Part shown: positions 19,236 through 28,453 of the stretch, one piece after another
How the letters are laid out: each line of letters begins with the position of its first letter
How positions within the stretch are numbered: the stretch's first letter is position 1
Origin: Nocardia amamiensis
GTDB lineage: Bacteria; Actinomycetota; Actinomycetes; Mycobacteriales; Mycobacteriaceae
Reading direction: 5' to 3'
Assembly (NCBI RefSeq): GCF_015477605.1
Contig: NZ_JADLQX010000002.1
Span: 62,001-126,000, forward strand
Length of the DNA: 64,000 nucleotides
The notes under the pieces: generated by a model
The model's input: the letters and a program-made list of their open reading frames with translations, nothing else
Told to the model about the DNA's origin: nothing
The model's database searches: none
Made by a program: the position numbers and the translations under genes

Positions 19236-21361
19236 GCGGTACCCCACCAATGAGTCCCGCCCCCCTGAATTCCGGTGAACCGGCCGGGTTCGGGGGGTGC
19301 GGTTCGGTGACCCTGGTGGAAGGCGGCACGTTCTGCCTGTCGAACCGGCTCGGCGATGTGGAGCCGGGCAAGCCGCACGGGTTGTTCTTCCGCGACGCGC
19401 GCGTGCTCTCCCGCTGGGAGTTGCTGGTGAACGGCAAACCCGCCGAGTCGCTTTCGGTGCTGAGTCCGGAGGCGTTCGCCGCCAGGTTCGTGTTGCGCAG
19501 GCCGCCGCAAGCGGGCCTGGCCGACAGCACGCTGCTGGTGGTGCGCGAACGGATCGTCGCCGACGGCATGCACGAATTGCTCACCCTGGAGAACATGGGG
19601 CGCGAACCCACGGCGGTGCTGCTGGAGTTGCATGTGGACGCCGATTTCGTCGACCTGTTCGCGGTGAAAGAGGGCCGGGCCGGACACGCGAGGGCCGACG
19701 TGACGGTCGCCGACGGCGAACTGGTGTTGCATGACCATGCCGACCGCACCCGCGGGATCTCGATCTCGGCCACGGTGGAGCCCCAGGTGATGCCGGGCAC
19801 GCTGCTGTGGCGGGTGATCGTGCCGGTCGGCGAGTGCTGGCAGACCGAGATCATCGCCCAGCCCACGGTGGGCAATCAGCGCTTCCAAGCGGTCGCTCCC
19901 GGCGAGCACTATGGAATCAGCGCGCCGGGGCGGAAGATCGAGGCGTGGCGGGATACCGCCACCGATATCCTCGCGTCCGATCCGGTGCTCACCCGGGTGC
20001 TGCGCCGCACCGAAAGCGATCTGGGCGCGTTGCAGATTCACGACGAATCCGGCGACGCCCGCCCGTTCGTCGCCGCGGGCGCGCCGTGGTTCATGACCCT
20101 GTTCGGTCGCGACAGCCTGCTCACCGCGTGGATGGCGCTGCCCTTGGAAGTCGACCTCGCGCTGGGCACGCTGCAGCAGCTGGCGGAACTGCAAGGGCAG
20201 GAGGTGAACCCGCTCACCGAAGAGGAGCCGGGACGCATCATGCACGAGATGCGCCGCGGCCCGGCCGGGGGCCAGGTGCTCGGCGGCAATATCTACTACG
20301 GAAGCGCCGACGCCACGCCGCTGTTCGTGATGCTGCTCGCCGAATGCCATCGGTGGGGCGCGGATCCCGAGGCGATCCGGCAACTGCTGCCGGCCGCCGA
20401 CGCAGCCCTGCGCTGGATCACCGACTACGGCGACCGCGACGGCGACGGCTTCGTCGAGTACCGCCGTGCGACCGACCGCGGCCTGATCAACCAGGGGTGG
20501 AAGGACAGCTTCGACGGAATCAACGACGCCTCCGGCCATATCGCCGAGGCGCCCATCGCGCTGTGCGAGGTGCAGGGGTATGTGCACGCGGCGCTGCTGT
20601 CGAGAGCCGAGCTGGCCGATGCCTTCGACGATCCGCGGCTGGCCGCCCAACTGCGCGAGCGCGCCGCCGAGTTGCGCGGCAAGTTCGCCGAGCAGTTCTG
20701 GCTGCCCGACCGCGGCTGGTACGCCGTGGCGCTGGACGGCGGCAAGCGGCAGGTCGACGCGCTGACCAGCAATGCGGCGCACTGCCTCTGGTCGGGTATC
20801 GCAAGTGACGAGCACGCGGCCGAACTGGTGCGGCATATGGGGGGTCCGGAGATGGACTCCGGCTTCGGACTGCGCACGTTGGCGTCGAACATGGGTGCTT
20901 ACAACCCGATGAGCTACCACTGCGGCTCGGTCTGGCCGCACGATACGGCGATCGCGGTGGCGGGCCTGCTGCGCTACCAGCATGTGCCGGGCGCGGTCGA
21001 ACTCGCGACACAGCTGGCCATCGGATTGCTGGACGCGGCAGCTGTGTTCGACGGGCGGCTGCCGGAGTTGTACTGCGGCTTTCCCCGGTCGCGGTTCGCC
21101 ACCCCGGTGCCGTATCCGACGTCCTGTTCGCCGCAGGCGTGGGCGAGCGCCGCGCCGCTGCTGCTGGTGCGCGCGTTTCTCGGGCTCGAGCCGGACGTTC
21201 CGACCCGGACGCTCACCGTGCGCCCGCACCTTCCCGAACGGTGGGGGCGGGTCTCGCTGCGCGCGTTGCGCCTCGGTGCGATCACCGTCGACCTGGAGGT
21301 GGAGGGCACCCAGATCACCGCGGCGCGCCTTCCCGACGACTGGCGATTGGTGACCCGATGA
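19232..21361 (+). CDS. Glycogen-debranching-type glucosidase (amylo-alpha-1,6-glucosidase family)
   Basis: A 709-residue protein with an N-terminal beta-sandwich of glycogen-debranching enzymes (SVTLVEGGTFCLSNRLGDV, GLFFRDARVLSRWEL) and a C-terminal (alpha/alpha)6 barrel: APWFMTLFGRDSLLTAWMAL, YYGSADATPLFVMLLAE, RGLINQGWKDSFDGI (acidic catalytic region), YHCGSVWPHDTAIAVAGLLRY. Hydrolysis of alpha-glucosidic bonds is the expected reaction. Coupled by a GTGA overlap to the GT4 gene, it may trim what that enzyme builds, but the glycan is unknown. No secretion signal is visible, so it should be cytosolic. Confidence 0.82.
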   Translation: MSGTPPMSPAPLNSGEPAGFGGCGSVTLVEGGTFCLSNRLGDVEPGKPHGLFFRDARVLSRWELLVNGKPAESLSVLSPEAFAARFVLRRPPQAGLADSTLLVVRERIVADGMHELLTLENMGREPTAVLLELHVDADFVDLFAVKEGRAGHARADVTVADGELVLHDHADRTRGISISATVEPQVMPGTLLWRVIVPVGECWQTEIIAQPTVGNQRFQAVAPGEHYGISAPGRKIEAWRDTATDILASDPVLTRVLRRTESDLGALQIHDESGDARPFVAAGAPWFMTLFGRDSLLTAWMALPLEVDLALGTLQQLAELQGQEVNPLTEEEPGRIMHEMRRGPAGGQVLGGNIYYGSADATPLFVMLLAECHRWGADPEAIRQLLPAADAALRWITDYGDRDGDGFVEYRRATDRGLINQGWKDSFDGINDASGHIAEAPIALCEVQGYVHAALLSRAELADAFDDPRLAAQLRERAAELRGKFAEQFWLPDRGWYAVALDGGKRQVDALTSNAAHCLWSGIASDEHAAELVRHMGGPEMDSGFGLRTLASNMGAYNPMSYHCGSVWPHDTAIAVAGLLRYQHVPGAVELATQLAIGLLDAAAVFDGRLPELYCGFPRSRFATPVPYPTSCSPQAWASAAPLLLVRAFLGLEPDVPTRTLTVRPHLPERWGRVSLRALRLGAITVDLEVEGTQITAARLPDDWRLVTR

Positions 21362-21458
21362 CAAGGTCAGGTTGCCGGAAGCCGAGCCGGGGTATGCCTC
21401 CAGCGTAAGGATGTTGGCAAGCCTTCTCGCACTGAAACGCAGGCATGGGAGGTGCACG

Positions 21459-21647
21459 ATGCAGACATCGCTGGATATGCAGGATCTGTGGCGCACGCAG
21501 CACCGGGACTGCACCGCGGAGCCCACGACCGATCTCGACCTGGACCGCGCGCTGTTCATACGCGGCGTGCACGCCGGTCACGGCCCGGAGTGCCGCCAAT
21601 ACCTCGCGGCGGCGGCATATTGCCTCGATCATTTGGACGGCAGCTGA
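21459..21647 (+). CDS. Hypothetical protein, 62 residues
   Basis: A small acidic protein starting MQTSLDMQDLWRTQHRDC, with GVHAGHGPECRQYLAAAAYCL near the end, and three Cys. The frame reaches 29 codons further upstream, but GGAGG six bases before the ATG at 21459 decides the start. It lies about 100 bases past the glucosidase gene on the same strand. I do not recognise the family. The helical C-terminal half with spaced Cys could bind metal, but nothing proves it. Confidence 0.5.
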   Translation: MQTSLDMQDLWRTQHRDCTAEPTTDLDLDRALFIRGVHAGHGPECRQYLAAAAYCLDHLDGS

Positions 21648-21718
21648 CCCACCGGCTCGTACCGCGAAGCGGCTGACGGGTGCGCGCGCCCCGCGATGAC
21701 CTGCGCGTACGGTGACCG

Positions 21719-22174
21719 CTACAGAATCGCGAAGGCGACGACCAGGCCGAGCGCGAAATGCGCGGCCGCCACGACGAGGACCTCGGGGGTGTAGGTCTCG
21801 GCGTGCAACGCGGCGCCGATATCGATCCCGAGCGCCCGCTCGATGACCCGCACCGAGATGACCTGCGCGACAATGCCTACCAGCCCGAACACCAGCGCCG
21901 CGATCAGGCCTTCGGAGAGTTTGCCGCCGCCGCCCACCGCGAAGATGGCGAGCACGACGATGAACGCCATGCTGATCATGCCCGCGGCGGTCACGATGAT
22001 GGCGTTCGGCTTGCCCGCCACCACCAGCTTGCGCAGCTTGCCCGGCGTGGTCAGGTCGACGGCGTAGAAGCCGACGAGCATGAGCACCAAACCGACAAGG
22101 GCGTAGAGGATGATCGCTCCCACACCCTCGCCCAGCGAACTCCAGTACCCCGATTCCAGGGCGACTGCGGTCAT
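21719..22174 (-). CDS. DUF350 (YjfL-like) membrane protein
   Basis: A 151-residue protein with four predicted helices in two repeats: GVGAIILYALVGLVLMLVGFYAVDL, AAGMISMAFIVVLAIFAV, GLIAALVFGLVGIVAQVISVRVIE and VVAAAHFALGLVVAFAIL. The DLTTPGKL motif after the first helix is typical of DUF350. E. coli YjfL is the best-known member and is encoded with YjfC, an ATP-grasp relative of glutathionylspermidine synthase, as here. Function is unknown. It is third in a minus-strand set, 64 bases after the ATP-grasp gene. Confidence 0.85.
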   Translation of the reverse strand: MTAVALESGYWSSLGEGVGAIILYALVGLVLMLVGFYAVDLTTPGKLRKLVVAGKPNAIIVTAAGMISMAFIVVLAIFAVGGGGKLSEGLIAALVFGLVGIVAQVISVRVIERALGIDIGAALHAETYTPEVLVVAAAHFALGLVVAFAIL

Positions 22175-22238
22175 CTTGATCCTTCCGAAATGGGTTGGCC
22201 TGCGGTCGAGGCGGATTCGTGTTCGTCGGTGACGATGC

Positions 22239-23402
22239 TCAATCGGTGATGCGGTGCGGGACGAAGGCGGAGCCGTCGTCGGTGATCAGTCCCGCGGTCT
22301 CGCGGATGCCGAGACCGGCCGCGGAATCGCCGACGATCCACGCGCCGAGCACCGGGCGCATGTCGTCGAACTCCGGTAGTGGGTCCAGCAATTGGTACAC
22401 GTAGCCTTCTTCGCCGTAGACGCCGCCGGTGGCGGTCTCCAAGCCGGCGCCGACGATGGTCATGTTCGCGCCCTCGCGGCCGAGCTTCGGTTTGCGGATG
22501 TACTCGGTGAGCTCATGAGGCTGGTCCAGGTAGGCGGGCAAGAGATTCGGGTGGCCCGGGTACATCTCCCACAGCACCGCGAGGATCGCCTTGTTGCTCA
22601 GCAGCGTCTTCCACAGCGGTTCGACCCACATGGTCTGCGGCAGGCTGTCCACGACGCGCTTGCCGAACTCGTCGTCGAGCACCCATTCCCAGGGATAGAG
22701 CTTGAAAATCGCCTCGACCGGCGCCTCGGCCAGGTCGACGAAACGCTCCAGCTCCGAATCGAACCCGACCTCCTCGATCGGCAGCGCGATGGTGTCGAAC
22801 CCGGCCTCGGCCGCGGTTTCCTGCATATAGGCGGTCGTGACGTTGTCCTCACCCGTGGCGTCCGCGCCGGACCAGGTGAAATGCAGCTGCGGAGCGGGCA
22901 GCACGTCACGCAGCGCGCCCCACCGCTCGACGAGCCTCTCGTGCAGCGAGTTCCACTGGTCGCCGCCGGGGTAACGGTCGGTGAGCCAGTGCCACTGCAC
23001 GATCGCCGCCTCCAGCAACGAGGTGGGGGTATCGGCGTTGTACTCCAGCAGTTTCGCTGGGCGGCGCGCGTCGTAGCGCAGGTCGAAACGTCCGTAGACG
23101 TGCGGGTCGGAGCGTTTCCAGGATTCCGCGATCGGGCCCCAGCTCCACTCGGGCAGGCCGAAATCGGCGAACCGCTCGGTGAGCACGATGTGCTCCACCG
23201 CGTTCAGGCACATCGAGTGCAGCAGTTCGACATCGGCCTCCAAAGCGAGGATTTCCGGCATCTCGAACTCGTAATGGACCGATTCGTCCCAGTACGGCCG
23301 CGGCTGCCCGCTCGCATCCCGTCCCGGCGAACCGTAGACCAAGCCCTGGCTTTCGATGATCTGCTGCCAGCCCGGCCGGGGCGTGTCCCGTACGCGCCGC
23401 AT
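22239..23402 (-). CDS. Glutathionylspermidine-synthase-like ATP-grasp ligase (YgiC/YjfC type)
   Basis: A 387-residue C-terminal synthetase-like protein without an amidase domain. It shows the family blocks PRPYWDESVHYEF, the EYNADTPTSLLEAAIVQW signature, LLPLYPWEW-like FKLYPWEWVLDDEFG, EPLWKTLLSNKAILAVLWEMYPGHPNLLPAY and the nucleotide-binding KPKLGREGANM, then VLGAWIVGDSAAGLGIRET near the end. ATP-grasp enzymes of this class join an amine to a carboxylate. Actinobacteria of this kind normally use mycothiol, not glutathione, so the name should not be taken as the substrate. It starts directly after the upstream gene's stop on the minus strand. Confidence 0.85.
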   Translation of the reverse strand: MRRVRDTPRPGWQQIIESQGLVYGSPGRDASGQPRPYWDESVHYEFEMPEILALEADVELLHSMCLNAVEHIVLTERFADFGLPEWSWGPIAESWKRSDPHVYGRFDLRYDARRPAKLLEYNADTPTSLLEAAIVQWHWLTDRYPGGDQWNSLHERLVERWGALRDVLPAPQLHFTWSGADATGEDNVTTAYMQETAAEAGFDTIALPIEEVGFDSELERFVDLAEAPVEAIFKLYPWEWVLDDEFGKRVVDSLPQTMWVEPLWKTLLSNKAILAVLWEMYPGHPNLLPAYLDQPHELTEYIRKPKLGREGANMTIVGAGLETATGGVYGEEGYVYQLLDPLPEFDDMRPVLGAWIVGDSAAGLGIRETAGLITDDGSAFVPHRITD

Positions 23403-24224
23403 CTACGATCCTCCGCCGGTGCTCTTGCTGCCCAGTCCGCCGCGCTGGATCGTGGTGCCGCTCTTGGTCTTGATCTCGGCGCCCTTCGGCTTGATCGTGG
23501 TGCCGCCGGTGGGTGGTTTGCCGATGGTGCCGGTGCCGCCGTAGTAGTAGCGGTACTGCGGTCCGCCGCCGAGGATGATCACGCCGGGCACACCGCTGGT
23601 GAAGCCCGGACGGCCTTCACCGCAGTAGGAGTCGTCGACCACGATCTCTTGACCGTTCTCGGTCTTCACGCAGTGCGCCGTGACCCGGTCCGGCGCGGCG
23701 AGGGCGCGATAGGCGAGGTAGCCGCCGCCGACCAGACCGGCGACGCCGACGATGGCGACACCGCCGATCATGACCCGCTTGCGCTTGCGCTTCTTGGCCT
23801 CCTCGGCCGCCGCGGCCGCGCGCTGCGCTTCTTCGGCGCGCTTACGCGCTTTGTCTCTGGCCCTGGCCTCGGCCACCGTGGGCGGCCGCGGCTGCGTGAC
23901 ACCTGGTTCCTGACGCTGCACGCTGCCGCGCCGGGGTTGGGGCGCGGCGGGCTGCTCTTCAGGAGCGCCCTCTGCGGGCTCCTGGCCGGTCCCCGTGCCG
24001 GGCGGCACCGAAGTCGGCGTCGACCAGTCGATCTCCGATGGTTGCGCGGGTCCGCTCGGCGCGGACACGGGCGTCGACCAGTCCGTGCCGCCGGATGTGG
24101 GTGCCGGCCGCTCTTGCTGGTCGGCTGATTCGGGCGTGGTCGCAGGCGTGGGCCGGTCCTCGGCCGGTCGTTCGGGTTCGGCGTCGTCCGGCCGTTTGCC
24201 GTCACCCGGATCTCGCGTACTCAC
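23403..24224 (-). CDS. Single-pass protein with Gly-rich outer tail, partner of the ATP-grasp ligase
   Basis: A 273-residue protein. About 125 residues of Pro/Thr/Glu-rich disordered N terminus contain two TDWSTPVSAPS-type repeats. A charged coiled segment (EARARDKARKRAEEAQRAAAAAEEAKKRKRKR) leads into one membrane helix (MIGGVAIVGVAGLVGGGYLAY). The outer part has CVKTENGQEIVVDDSYC, YRYYYGGTG and a Gly/Ser/Thr tail with IQRGGLGS. The tail resembles the end of DUF1190 proteins YgiB/YjfM, which sit beside YgiC/YjfC in E. coli; that likeness is by eye. It is first in the three-gene set and abuts the ligase gene. Confidence 0.65.
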   Translation of the reverse strand: MSTRDPGDGKRPDDAEPERPAEDRPTPATTPESADQQERPAPTSGGTDWSTPVSAPSGPAQPSEIDWSTPTSVPPGTGTGQEPAEGAPEEQPAAPQPRRGSVQRQEPGVTQPRPPTVAEARARDKARKRAEEAQRAAAAAEEAKKRKRKRVMIGGVAIVGVAGLVGGGYLAYRALAAPDRVTAHCVKTENGQEIVVDDSYCGEGRPGFTSGVPGVIILGGGPQYRYYYGGTGTIGKPPTGGTTIKPKGAEIKTKSGTTIQRGGLGSKSTGGGS

Positions 24225-24255
24225 CGCTGCTCCCCCCTTGTCGCCCGAATCACCA

Positions 24256-24534
24256 TTACCGCTCCTCGAAACCCGTCAAATCACCCCGCGCGGGCTCCCA
24301 GCTTTCCACAACCAACCGCACCCGACCAGGTGTATCCCCCGAACGCAACAGGTCGAGCAACCGCTCGCAGGCGGGGCGCGGGCCCTCCGCCACCACGTGC
24401 ACCCGGCCGTCGCGGGCGTTGGTCGCGTGCCCGGCCAGCCCGAGCTCCAGCGCACGGGCGCGGGTCCACCAGCGGAATCCCACGCCCTGGACCAGGCCGT
24501 GCACCCATGCGCTCAACCGGATGGCGTCGTCCAT
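24256..24534 (-). CDS. acyP: Acylphosphatase
   Basis: A small cytosolic enzyme hydrolysing acyl phosphates. The 92 residues contain the signature [41 protein letters not shown], with the phosphate-binding loop (GLVQGVGFR, catalytic Arg) and the NARDG Asn. The ATG at 24534 overlaps the OsmC stop (ATGA) and fits the family length; the frame extends upstream without a start signal. In Mycobacterium the acyP gene stands just before smc; here the kdp block separates them. Confidence 0.92.
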   Translation of the reverse strand: MDDAIRLSAWVHGLVQGVGFRWWTRARALELGLAGHATNARDGRVHVVAEGPRPACERLLDLLRSGDTPGRVRLVVESWEPARGDLTGFEER

Positions 24535-24995
24535 CAGGCCTCGATGTCGAACGACAGCGTCACCTTCGATCCCGCCTTCAACGTCCGGCCCACCGTGCAC
24601 ACCTTGTCGATCGCGCGCTGCACGGTGACCAGCAGCCGCTCCCGCGCCTCGTCGTCGAGTTCGCTGAGGTCGAGTTCGAACACCTCGTCCAGTTGCGGGT
24701 AGACCTCGTTCTCCCGGTCGGCGTCGCCGGAGACCCGGATGGTCGCGTCGAAGCTGTCGCCCAGCTTGCGCGACAGCGCGAAGTCCGCGCTCAGGCCCGA
24801 GCAGGCGGCCAAGGCGATCTTCAGCAGCTCACCGGGGGTGAACACACCGGGAACACCCTGCGAACCGATCAGGACCTCGGCGCCGCGGGAGCTGCGGCCG
24901 GTGTAGGCCCTGGTTCCGGTGCGCTCGACCCACAACGTCGTCGGTTCCGGCGCGGTCGGCGCCGCGGTGGCGGTGGTAGCGGTCTGTTCAGCCAT
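24534..24995 (-). CDS. OsmC-family peroxide-detoxification protein
   Basis: A 153-residue OsmC/Ohr-fold protein. The two reactive cysteines of the family are both present: one in [18 protein letters not shown] and the other in [15 protein letters not shown]. The N terminus (about 20 residues) is Ala/Thr-rich and poorly conserved. OsmC proteins are dimeric thiol peroxidases for organic hydroperoxides. The start ATG at 24995 is the one that gives family length. The gene overlaps acyP by 1 base, the same pairing as Rv2923c-acyP in M. tuberculosis. Confidence 0.85.
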   Translation of the reverse strand: MAEQTATTATAAPTAPEPTTLWVERTGTRAYTGRSSRGAEVLIGSQGVPGVFTPGELLKIALAACSGLSADFALSRKLGDSFDATIRVSGDADRENEVYPQLDEVFELDLSELDDEARERLLVTVQRAIDKVCTVGRTLKAGSKVTLSFDIEA

Positions 24996-25081
24996 GGGTT
25001 CGATCCTGCCATTCTCGTCGCGATCGGCTCGCGCCTGGCAACGCCGCGCCATTCCGGACCGCCGGTTGCTGGTGGCTGGGA

Positions 25082-25825
25082 TTACTCCTGGAAGCGGTAA
25101 CCCATACCCGCCTCGGTGAGCAAGTGCTTCGGGTTCGACGGATCGTCCTCCAGCTTGCGCCGCAACTGGGCCAGATACACCCGCAGATAGTGCGTCTCGG
25201 TGGCGTAGGACGGGCCCCACACCTCCCGCAGCAGTTCGCGCCGCCCGACCAGCTTGCCGCGGTTGCGCACCAGCATCTCCAGCATGCCCCACTCGGTCGG
25301 CGTCAGATGCACCGTCTCGCCGTGCTTGGTCACCTTCTTGGCGGCCAGATCGACGGTGAACGACGCGGTCGTCACGACGGGAGCCGGGGAGTCGCCGTCG
25401 GCGGCGCCGCGGCGCACCGCGGCACGCAGCCGCGCCAGCAGCTCGTCCATGCCGAACGGCTTGGTGACGTAGTCGTCGGCGCCCGCGTCCAGGGCCTCGA
25501 CCTTGTCGGCGGAGTCGGTTCGCGCGGACAGCACGAGCACCGGCGCCGAGGTCCAGCCGCGCAGCCCGGCGAGCACCTCGATGCCGTCCATGTCGGGTAG
25601 GCCCAAGTCGAGGATCACCACGTCCGGATGCCGGTCGGCGGCCGCGCGCAGGGCCGCGGCACCGGTGGCCGCGGTGATCACCTCGTAGCCGCGGACCGAC
25701 AGATTGATCCGCAACGCCCGCACGATCTGCGGTTCGTCATCGACCACGAGCACCTTCGTCGCCACCGCCTCGGGCGTTTTCGTCACGACCGCCGCCTCCT
25801 GTGTCGTCAGGGACACCTCACTCAC
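25082..25825 (-). CDS. kdpE: Response regulator KdpE
   Basis: OmpR-class response regulator of the potassium-uptake locus. A receiver domain (KVLVVDDEPQIVRALRINL, phospho-Asp in VVILDLGLPDMDG, GADDYVTKPFG) is followed by a winged-helix domain (HLTPTEWGMLEMLVRNRGKLVGRRELLREVWG ... YLRVYLAQLRRKLEDDPSNPKHLLTEAGMGYRF). At 247 residues it carries about 20 extra N-terminal residues compared with E. coli KdpE; a start further in is possible. It overlaps kdpD by 8 bases and should be made with it. Confidence 0.95.
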   Translation of the reverse strand: MSEVSLTTQEAAVVTKTPEAVATKVLVVDDEPQIVRALRINLSVRGYEVITAATGAAALRAAADRHPDVVILDLGLPDMDGIEVLAGLRGWTSAPVLVLSARTDSADKVEALDAGADDYVTKPFGMDELLARLRAAVRRGAADGDSPAPVVTTASFTVDLAAKKVTKHGETVHLTPTEWGMLEMLVRNRGKLVGRRELLREVWGPSYATETHYLRVYLAQLRRKLEDDPSNPKHLLTEAGMGYRFQE

Positions 25826-28364
25826 CTGCGCTCATCGTCTCGTGCGCGACCTCGCCGCCCACATCACTGGAGTTCGGCACTTCGTCGGCGGGTAGATCGA
25901 CGAGCATGGTCAATCCTCCCCCGGGTGTGGGTTCGGCGTGCACCGTGCCGCCCATCGCCTCCACGAAACCGCGCACCACCGAGAGGCCGAGGCCGACGCC
26001 GGTGGTGTTGTCCCGGTCACCGAGGCGCTGGAACGGTTCGAACAGCTGCTCCTCGGTGCCGGGAGGCACGCCAGGGCCGGTATCGACGACGGTGATCGAG
26101 ACGCGGTCGCCAGTGCGTTCTCCAGTGACCCGGACCAAGCTGTCGCGCGGCGCGTGCCGGAGCGCGTTGTCGATGAGATTGGCGAGCACTCGTTCAAGCA
26201 GGCCGCTGTCGGCGCGCACCGAGACGTCGCCGACCTCGACCTTGACCCGGTCCATCGCCGCGCGCCGCAGGCCCCGGGCGCCCATTCCGACGCTCACCAG
26301 CGCGCGATGCACCGCCTCGTCCAGATACACCCGCCGCAGCTGTGGCGTGATCACGCCGACGGCCAGCCGCGACGAGTCGAGCAGATTGCCGACCAGCGCG
26401 GTGAGCTGGTCCACCGATTCCTCGATCGTCTCCAGGAGTTCGGCGGTGTCCTCTGGGGAGAATTCGATGTCGTCGCTGCGCAGGCTGGACACCGCCGCTT
26501 TTGCTCCGGCCAGCGGGGTGCGCAGATCATGGCTGACGGCCGAGAGCAAGGCCCGCCGCAAACGGTCGGCCTCCAGCAGCGCCGCGGCAGCGCTGGCCTC
26601 CTCGGCCAATCGCGCTTGCCGCACCAGGGCGACGGCCTGGTTGGTTACCGCGTTGAGCACCGGCCGGTCCGCCGTCGCCAGCGGGCGGCCCGCGAGGAGC
26701 AAGAAGTGCTTCGCGTCGCCCGCCTCGACCACGGTGTTCGCATCGGAGGGTAGTCGCGGTGGATCGATGCCGACCTCGGCCAGCACTTGGTCACCCGCCA
26801 TCAGGCTGACCGCGCGCTGGGCGAAGACCTCCCTGATCTGCTCGAGCAGCTTGGGCAGGTCTGCGCCGTGCAGAATGGCGCCGGAGAACATGGTCAGCAA
26901 CTCGGCCTGACGGGAGGCCTTGCGCGCCTGTCTGGTCCGCTTCGCGGCCAGATCGACCAGTGCCGCCACCGCGACAGCGACGATGAGCAGCACCACCGCG
27001 GTCATGAAGTTGTTCGGCTCGGCAATGGTCAGGCTGTAGCGGGGCGAGGTAAAGAACCAGTTCAACAGCAAGCCGGAAAGGAGCGCGGAAACCGACGCGG
27101 GCACGACGCCGCCGAGCAACGCCACGGCGACCACGCCGACCACGAACATCGCGCTCATCCCACCCAGATCCAGCACCTTGTCCAGATACGCGACGCCGAG
27201 TGCGCACACCAAGGCGGGCACGAGGAACGCGGCGAGCCAGGCGGTCACGGGGTGACGGGTGTACAGGACCGAACGCCGGAGTCCGCGATGAGCCTCCTCG
27301 TGGGTCACCATGTGCACGTCGATCTTCCCGGACAGCTGCACCACCGTGGAGCCGATGCCCTCGTCGAAGATCCGCGCCCAGCGCGAGCGCCGCGAGGTGC
27401 CGAGCACCAGCTGGGTGGCGTTCACCTCACGGGCGAACTCGAGCAGGGCGGTAGGCACGTTGTCGCCGGTGACCGTGTGCAGCGAAGCGTCCAGGCTGGC
27501 CGCGAGTTCGCGCAGCCTGGCCAGGCGCCCGGTGGAGACCCCGGCCAGGCCGTCGCCGCGCACCACGTGCACGACCACCAGGTCGGCGCTGGATTTGGTG
27601 GCGATTCGGCTCGCCCTGCGCACGATCGTCTCCGACTCGGGTCCGCCGGTCACCGCGACCACGACGCGCTCGCGTGCTTCCCACAGCTCGGTGATCTTGT
27701 GGTCGGCCCGGTACTTGGCCAGCGCGGCGTCGACCTGGTCGGCCAGCCACAGCAGGGCCAATTCGCGCAGCGCGGTGAGGTTCCCCGCCCGGAAGTAATT
27801 GCGCAACGCCGCGTCGATCTTCTCGGCGGCGTATACGTTGCCGTGGGAAAGCCTGCGCCGCAGCGCTTCCGGCGTGATATCGACCAGTTCCACCTGGTCC
27901 GCACCGCGCACTACCGCGTCCGGCACCGTCTCGCGCTGCTGGATGCCGGTGATCTGTTCCACGACGTCGTTGAGGCTCTCCAGGTGTTGCACGTTGACCG
28001 TGGAGATCACGTCGATGCCCGCGTCGAGCAGCTCGGCCACGTCCTGCCAGCGCTTCTCGTGCTCGCTGCCGGGCGCGTTGGTGTGCGCCAGCTCGTCGAC
28101 CAGCACCACCGCGGGGGCCCGCCGCAGCACCGCCTCGACATCGAGTTCGGGGAAGGTGGCGCCGCGATACTCGATCATCTTCGGCGGAATGCGCTCGATG
28201 CCCTCGAGCAGCCGCGCGGTCTTCTCCCTGCCGTGCGTTTCGACCACCGCGGCCACCACGTCGCGGCCGCGCTCCAGCCGTCGGTGCGCCTCGCCCAGCA
28301 TGGCGTAGGTCTTGCCGACTCCCGGCGCGGCGCCGAGGTAGATGCGCAACTGACCGCGCTTCAC
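25818..28364 (-). CDS. kdpD: Sensor histidine kinase KdpD
   Basis: Turgor/K+ sensor of the Kdp system. The 848 residues begin VKRGQLRIYLGAAPGVGKT (Walker A of the N-terminal KdpD domain). Then come the USP-like domain (ERVVVAVTGGPESETIVRRASRIA), four membrane helices around 400-500, a GAF-like part and the kinase core: His in LLSAVSHDLRTPLAGAKAAVSSL, the N box DNALRHAPRDSL, and the G boxes VVDTGPGVPPG and GVGLGLSVVRGFVEAMGG. The GTG at 28364 is chosen because the homologous N terminus begins there; the upstream open frame has no family likeness. It runs divergently from kdpFABC. Confidence 0.95.
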   Translation of the reverse strand: MKRGQLRIYLGAAPGVGKTYAMLGEAHRRLERGRDVVAAVVETHGREKTARLLEGIERIPPKMIEYRGATFPELDVEAVLRRAPAVVLVDELAHTNAPGSEHEKRWQDVAELLDAGIDVISTVNVQHLESLNDVVEQITGIQQRETVPDAVVRGADQVELVDITPEALRRRLSHGNVYAAEKIDAALRNYFRAGNLTALRELALLWLADQVDAALAKYRADHKITELWEARERVVVAVTGGPESETIVRRASRIATKSSADLVVVHVVRGDGLAGVSTGRLARLRELAASLDASLHTVTGDNVPTALLEFAREVNATQLVLGTSRRSRWARIFDEGIGSTVVQLSGKIDVHMVTHEEAHRGLRRSVLYTRHPVTAWLAAFLVPALVCALGVAYLDKVLDLGGMSAMFVVGVVAVALLGGVVPASVSALLSGLLLNWFFTSPRYSLTIAEPNNFMTAVVLLIVAVAVAALVDLAAKRTRQARKASRQAELLTMFSGAILHGADLPKLLEQIREVFAQRAVSLMAGDQVLAEVGIDPPRLPSDANTVVEAGDAKHFLLLAGRPLATADRPVLNAVTNQAVALVRQARLAEEASAAAALLEADRLRRALLSAVSHDLRTPLAGAKAAVSSLRSDDIEFSPEDTAELLETIEESVDQLTALVGNLLDSSRLAVGVITPQLRRVYLDEAVHRALVSVGMGARGLRRAAMDRVKVEVGDVSVRADSGLLERVLANLIDNALRHAPRDSLVRVTGERTGDRVSITVVDTGPGVPPGTEEQLFEPFQRLGDRDNTTGVGLGLSVVRGFVEAMGGTVHAEPTPGGGLTMLVDLPADEVPNSSDVGGEVAHETMSAGE

Positions 28365-28453
28365 GCGTTCATCATCGCGCGCCGCGCCTCTCCGGCCCAG
28401 CGGCCCCAGCCGATCCGGCGGGCTGTGCCTGGTATCTCCGCATCTTGCGCGCG

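Noticed and set aside
19118..21559. 813-codon minus-strand frame opposite the debranching glucosidase
   Set aside because: Antisense shadow with His/Arg/Gln-rich translation and no family likeness; the plus-strand gene has clear catalytic motifs.
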